64,000 nt of DNA, from the NCBI RefSeq assembly GCF_000019965.1, contig NC_010571.1, positions 5,093,001 through 5,157,000 of the forward strand, in the 5' to 3' direction. Shown here one piece after another: positions 61,518 to 64,000 of the stretch (position 1 is the stretch's first letter; each line of letters begins with the position of its first letter). Both the position numbers and the translations under genes were made by a program. The stretch comes from Opitutus terrae PB90-1 (lineage in GTDB: Bacteria; Verrucomicrobiota; Verrucomicrobiia; Opitutales; Opitutaceae). The notes beneath the pieces are model-generated. The model did no database searches. It was not told where the DNA came from and saw nothing but the letters and a program-made list of their open reading frames with translations.

Positions 61518-62366
61518 ATGGGCTTTCCTGCGAAAATCATCCCACTGGTAGCTGCAATTTCAATGGCGGCGGTCGCGCTGGCCCAGCCGGCCTCCGACAA
61601 TGTCTCGCCGCCGAACGAGCCCTCGCGGGAACCGCCCGCGTTCCCGAGCAGCACCGCCCGAGGCTCGTTCAGATCGGTGCTGCGTCCGGCGGTCGATGTG
61701 AGCCTCAGCTCCCGCGCCGCGGGGATCGTCGAGGTCATCCACGTTCCCGAAGGCAGCACGGTCACCGCCGGACAATCCATCATGAGTCTGGACTCGGCCG
61801 AGCAGCGCGCGGAACTGGCCGAGGCAGAAGCGTCCGCCCGCGGCACCAAGGCAGAAAAAGACCGGGCGGCCACGGAATTTGAGCGGATCCAACGCCTGCG
61901 CCAGGACAACATCTACAGCGAAAAGCAGTTTCAGGAGGCCAAAGCTTCTGCCGAACTGGCCCTCAGCCGTTACGAGCAGGCTCTCGCCGCCGTCGAACTC
62001 GCGCGAGCGCGGCTCGCCAACCGCGATATCGTTTCGCCGATCGCCGGCATCTTCCTGAAAACCAACAAATTGGTGGGCGAGGCGATTGAGCGTTATGAGA
62101 CCGTGGCACGCGTCGTCGACGTGAGAAGGCTCGAAATGCTAGTATTCTGCGACGCTCGGTATTTTTCCCTCTTCCGCGTCGACCAGCGCGTCGATGTGAG
62201 AGTGCTCAAATCGTCTGAGGACCAACCCATGATCTCCGGCACCGTTTCTCACGTGGACCCCGTCATTGACCCATCCAGTGGCACTTTTCGCGTGAAAATC
62301 CGCATCGAACCTTCGGCCCAGGCGGTGCCCGGGTTTTCCGCGATATTGATTGCACCCGGAGCCTGA
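61518..62366 (+). CDS. Periplasmic HlyD-type adaptor with signal peptide
   Basis: The product has 282 residues: signal peptide (IIPLVAAISMAAVALAQPAS), then a lipoyl half (RAAGIVEVIHVPEGSTVTAGQSIMSLDS), a short coiled-coil (about 95-165) and the second half (SPIAGIFLKTNKLVGEAIERYE). There is no membrane anchor apart from the signal. It lies 21 bp after the GAF-HlyD gene and 23 bp before the LEPR-XLL gene. It is likely a third adaptor layer between inner membrane and TolC. Confidence 0.88.
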   Translation: MGFPAKIIPLVAAISMAAVALAQPASDNVSPPNEPSREPPAFPSSTARGSFRSVLRPAVDVSLSSRAAGIVEVIHVPEGSTVTAGQSIMSLDSAEQRAELAEAEASARGTKAEKDRAATEFERIQRLRQDNIYSEKQFQEAKASAELALSRYEQALAAVELARARLANRDIVSPIAGIFLKTNKLVGEAIERYETVARVVDVRRLEMLVFCDARYFSLFRVDQRVDVRVLKSSEDQPMISGTVSHVDPVIDPSSGTFRVKIRIEPSAQAVPGFSAILIAPGA

Positions 62367-62389
62367 AAAGCTTTTCTCCAGAACGTACC

Positions 62390-63844
62390 ATGAACCCGTC
62401 TCCAGCATCCAACCGCAGCCTCCGCATCGAGGCCCTGGAGACGCGCACTTTGTTGGCCGGCGCGGCTGATCCTTTCGGATTAGTCGCCGACTACAATGCG
62501 GTGGTAGCAGCAGTGAGCGGCCAGGGTGATTTTTCCGCGAGTTTCAGCACCAATTTCGGCAACCATCAGCTGGTTCTGACGGGCACCGCCGATACCACCC
62601 TCACCATCGATCTCGACAAGCTCCCGGACTTCGTCACGAACTTGGACATTTCCAATTTTGGATCCGTGACTTTCATCGGCCACGACGACATCGCCACGAT
62701 GAGGGTCTCGAATGTGGACAAGATCGAAGCGCCGAACCTGACGATCACGGGTGCATTGCAGGCGAACAAGGTCGACTTCATGGAAGTCGGAGACACCGGA
62801 GTGCTTTCGGTGCTTACCTTCACCGGTGACAAGACTGAACTCAAGGTCGGCAATTTCGGCGATGGTTCGACGATCGTGTCCAGCTTGGGAGCGTTGACGC
62901 TGAGCACGCAGGACGATCTGGTTCTGTTCGTCGCAGCGGCAACCAGTGACCATCCGGATCAGTATCTTTACCTGAAGGATTACAACGCCGGCTTGATCGT
63001 CGATCCCGATGGTATTCTGCGCTCAAATATTCGCGACTGGTCCCCGGCAGTGGATCACCCGGTGACACCGGATGATCCAGCGACGCCGGATACGCCGGTC
63101 CCGCCCGATTCACCGACCGATCCAATTACGCCCGAGCCGCCCACGGAGCCCCATGAACCCGGATTCGTGATCGTCGATCTGCCGCTCGATGAGCACATGC
63201 GTACGTTCGTGATGGAGCTGCGGTCACTGCTCGCCTCTTCCTCGGGTGATATCGACGAGCTCATCGCCCAATATGTGGCTCATCGCGACCAATCGAGTCT
63301 GCCGTTGGCAATCGTAGCGGACGGAACCAGCCACTTTGGCGGTTTCACACCATCCGGTATGCGCGGAAACGTATCCACACCTCTGCCGGCGCCTTCCATC
63401 CCGGGCTTCACGATTCCCGCTGCTGACGGCCTGCATGGCCCGGTTCTACCTGACGACCTTCAGTCCCTAGGAATGACTCCCGAGCTGCCCGCTCTCGCAG
63501 TGAAGGAGTTCGACATGCACTTCGGTGCCGTCGCGCCGCTTGACCTCGGTGCGACCGCGGTGGGTCTGGCTTTGCCCACGTCGCGGGCAGCCCGGCAGGG
63601 GGAGGCCACCGCTCGCCCGATGGAGAGCGAACCCACCCTCGCGGAGAGCGTGCGCGCTCTTGGCAGCTACATCGCGGAGCGCGTCACGGCCGAGTTCACG
63701 CCTGGACAGCAGTCTTTCGTGCTCTTGGTGGATCCGCCGCCCTCTCGCGGGCTGGCCGGAGCTAAAAAGGCTCTCGTGGAGCGCGGCGCGCCGGCGGCGC
63801 CCGCCACTGTCACTCTGACCAGTCCGACTCCAGAGTTGATCTGA
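62390..63844 (+). CDS. LEPR-XLL type surface/exported protein of the export locus
   Basis: The product has 484 residues. The N-terminus MNPSPASNRSLRIEALETRTLLAGA carries the LEPR-XLL type motif, matching the S-layer-like protein (LEALEQRQLLAG) at 9 of 12 positions. There is no Sec signal. A beta-rich part (about 30-190) follows, then a Pro/Asp/Thr linker (about 222-260, repeats of TPDxPxTP) and a C-terminal part without known domain. It is directly downstream of the adaptor genes, as expected for the cargo or for an outer-membrane-bound assembly factor. Confidence 0.8.
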   Translation: MNPSPASNRSLRIEALETRTLLAGAADPFGLVADYNAVVAAVSGQGDFSASFSTNFGNHQLVLTGTADTTLTIDLDKLPDFVTNLDISNFGSVTFIGHDDIATMRVSNVDKIEAPNLTITGALQANKVDFMEVGDTGVLSVLTFTGDKTELKVGNFGDGSTIVSSLGALTLSTQDDLVLFVAAATSDHPDQYLYLKDYNAGLIVDPDGILRSNIRDWSPAVDHPVTPDDPATPDTPVPPDSPTDPITPEPPTEPHEPGFVIVDLPLDEHMRTFVMELRSLLASSSGDIDELIAQYVAHRDQSSLPLAIVADGTSHFGGFTPSGMRGNVSTPLPAPSIPGFTIPAADGLHGPVLPDDLQSLGMTPELPALAVKEFDMHFGAVAPLDLGATAVGLALPTSRAARQGEATARPMESEPTLAESVRALGSYIAERVTAEFTPGQQSFVLLVDPPPSRGLAGAKKALVERGAPAAPATVTLTSPTPELI

Positions 63845-64000
63845 GTCGGTTCGGAGAAACAGCGGACGGCTCGCCGTCTGAGCCGGGGTTGCAGATTGGT
63901 CGTCCAGCCGGGGCAACTCCGCATCAATTGGCCGCCTTGGAACGACGTCTTTTCTGAAGCGGGATGGCACCAACGACTGCTTCGCGCGCGGTGTGAAACA
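63845..64000. other. Downstream tail of the window, no gene seen
   Basis: 156 bp after the LEPR-XLL gene hold no convincing gene or strong terminator hairpin. The locus may continue beyond the window. Confidence 0.4.

Noticed and set aside
54051-63844. Classical type I secretion system
   Set aside because: TolC and HlyD proteins are present, but no ABC transporter ATPase/permease is in the block.

Overview
The window looks like chromosomal DNA of a high-GC, Gram-negative bacterium of the Verrucomicrobiota, most plausibly the Opitutaceae. This rests on the complete Alternative Complex III operon, several TolC/HlyD envelope systems, surface proteins with the LEPR-XLL type N-terminus of the Planctomycetes/Verrucomicrobia group, and dense hairpin repeats between genes. 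The taxonomic call is inference; there is no rRNA in the window. No tRNA, rRNA or CRISPR array was seen.

Layout. 1-4.0 kb: a 3'-truncated acyltransferase/acyl-ACP synthetase, then an AAA ATPase + TOPRIM pair of the kind often linked to phage defence, abutted by an IS481-family insertion sequence (4.06-5.38 kb). 5.5-16.5 kb: one tightly overlapping minus-strand operon, actABCDEF plus a small membrane protein, followed by a CcoN-like protein, a CcoO-like cytochrome and another cytochrome c. The CcoN-like subunit has lost nearly all haem/copper ligands, four of them as His-to-Gln changes. 16.5-22.8 kb: a polytopic membrane glycosyltransferase-like protein and a TolC-adaptor-permease-ATPase export operon (MacAB/DevBCA type).

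23.1-38.8 kb: a plus-strand surface-polysaccharide island with two GDP-mannose 4,6-dehydratase-type enzymes, cysC/cysD/cysN for ATP sulfurylase and PAPS, a sulfotransferase, a Wzm-type permease, glycosyltransferases (GT9-GT2 fusion, GT4, GT2) and several methyltransferases. Together they suggest a sulfated, methylated, deoxysugar-containing glycan. 38.9-41.1 kb: a GT2, a VapBC pair and an orphan gene. 41.3-48.6 kb: a TPR/SPINDLY-type (GT41) transferase, three methyltransferases and a GT4, next to a 1083-residue S-layer/RTX-like protein (48.8-52.0 kb) and a Wzt ATPase (52.4-53.7 kb), which may be the distant partner of the Wzm at 28.6 kb.

54.0-63.8 kb is the most unusual region: a LuxR-type regulator, a PqqD-like/M50 metalloprotease/HlyD fusion, a TolC-family protein, a divergently transcribed GAF-like/HlyD fusion, a second HlyD adaptor with a signal peptide, and a LEPR-XLL protein directly downstream. 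There is no ABC ATPase. I propose this as a candidate dedicated export/processing system for LEPR-XLL proteins, including the S-layer-like protein nearby.

A second theme is the intergenic DNA. It carries many different imperfect hairpins built from 7-nt or 10-nt degenerate words, some of which run into the ends of coding regions (cysN, the GT2 at 36 kb, the membrane protein at 17-18 kb).
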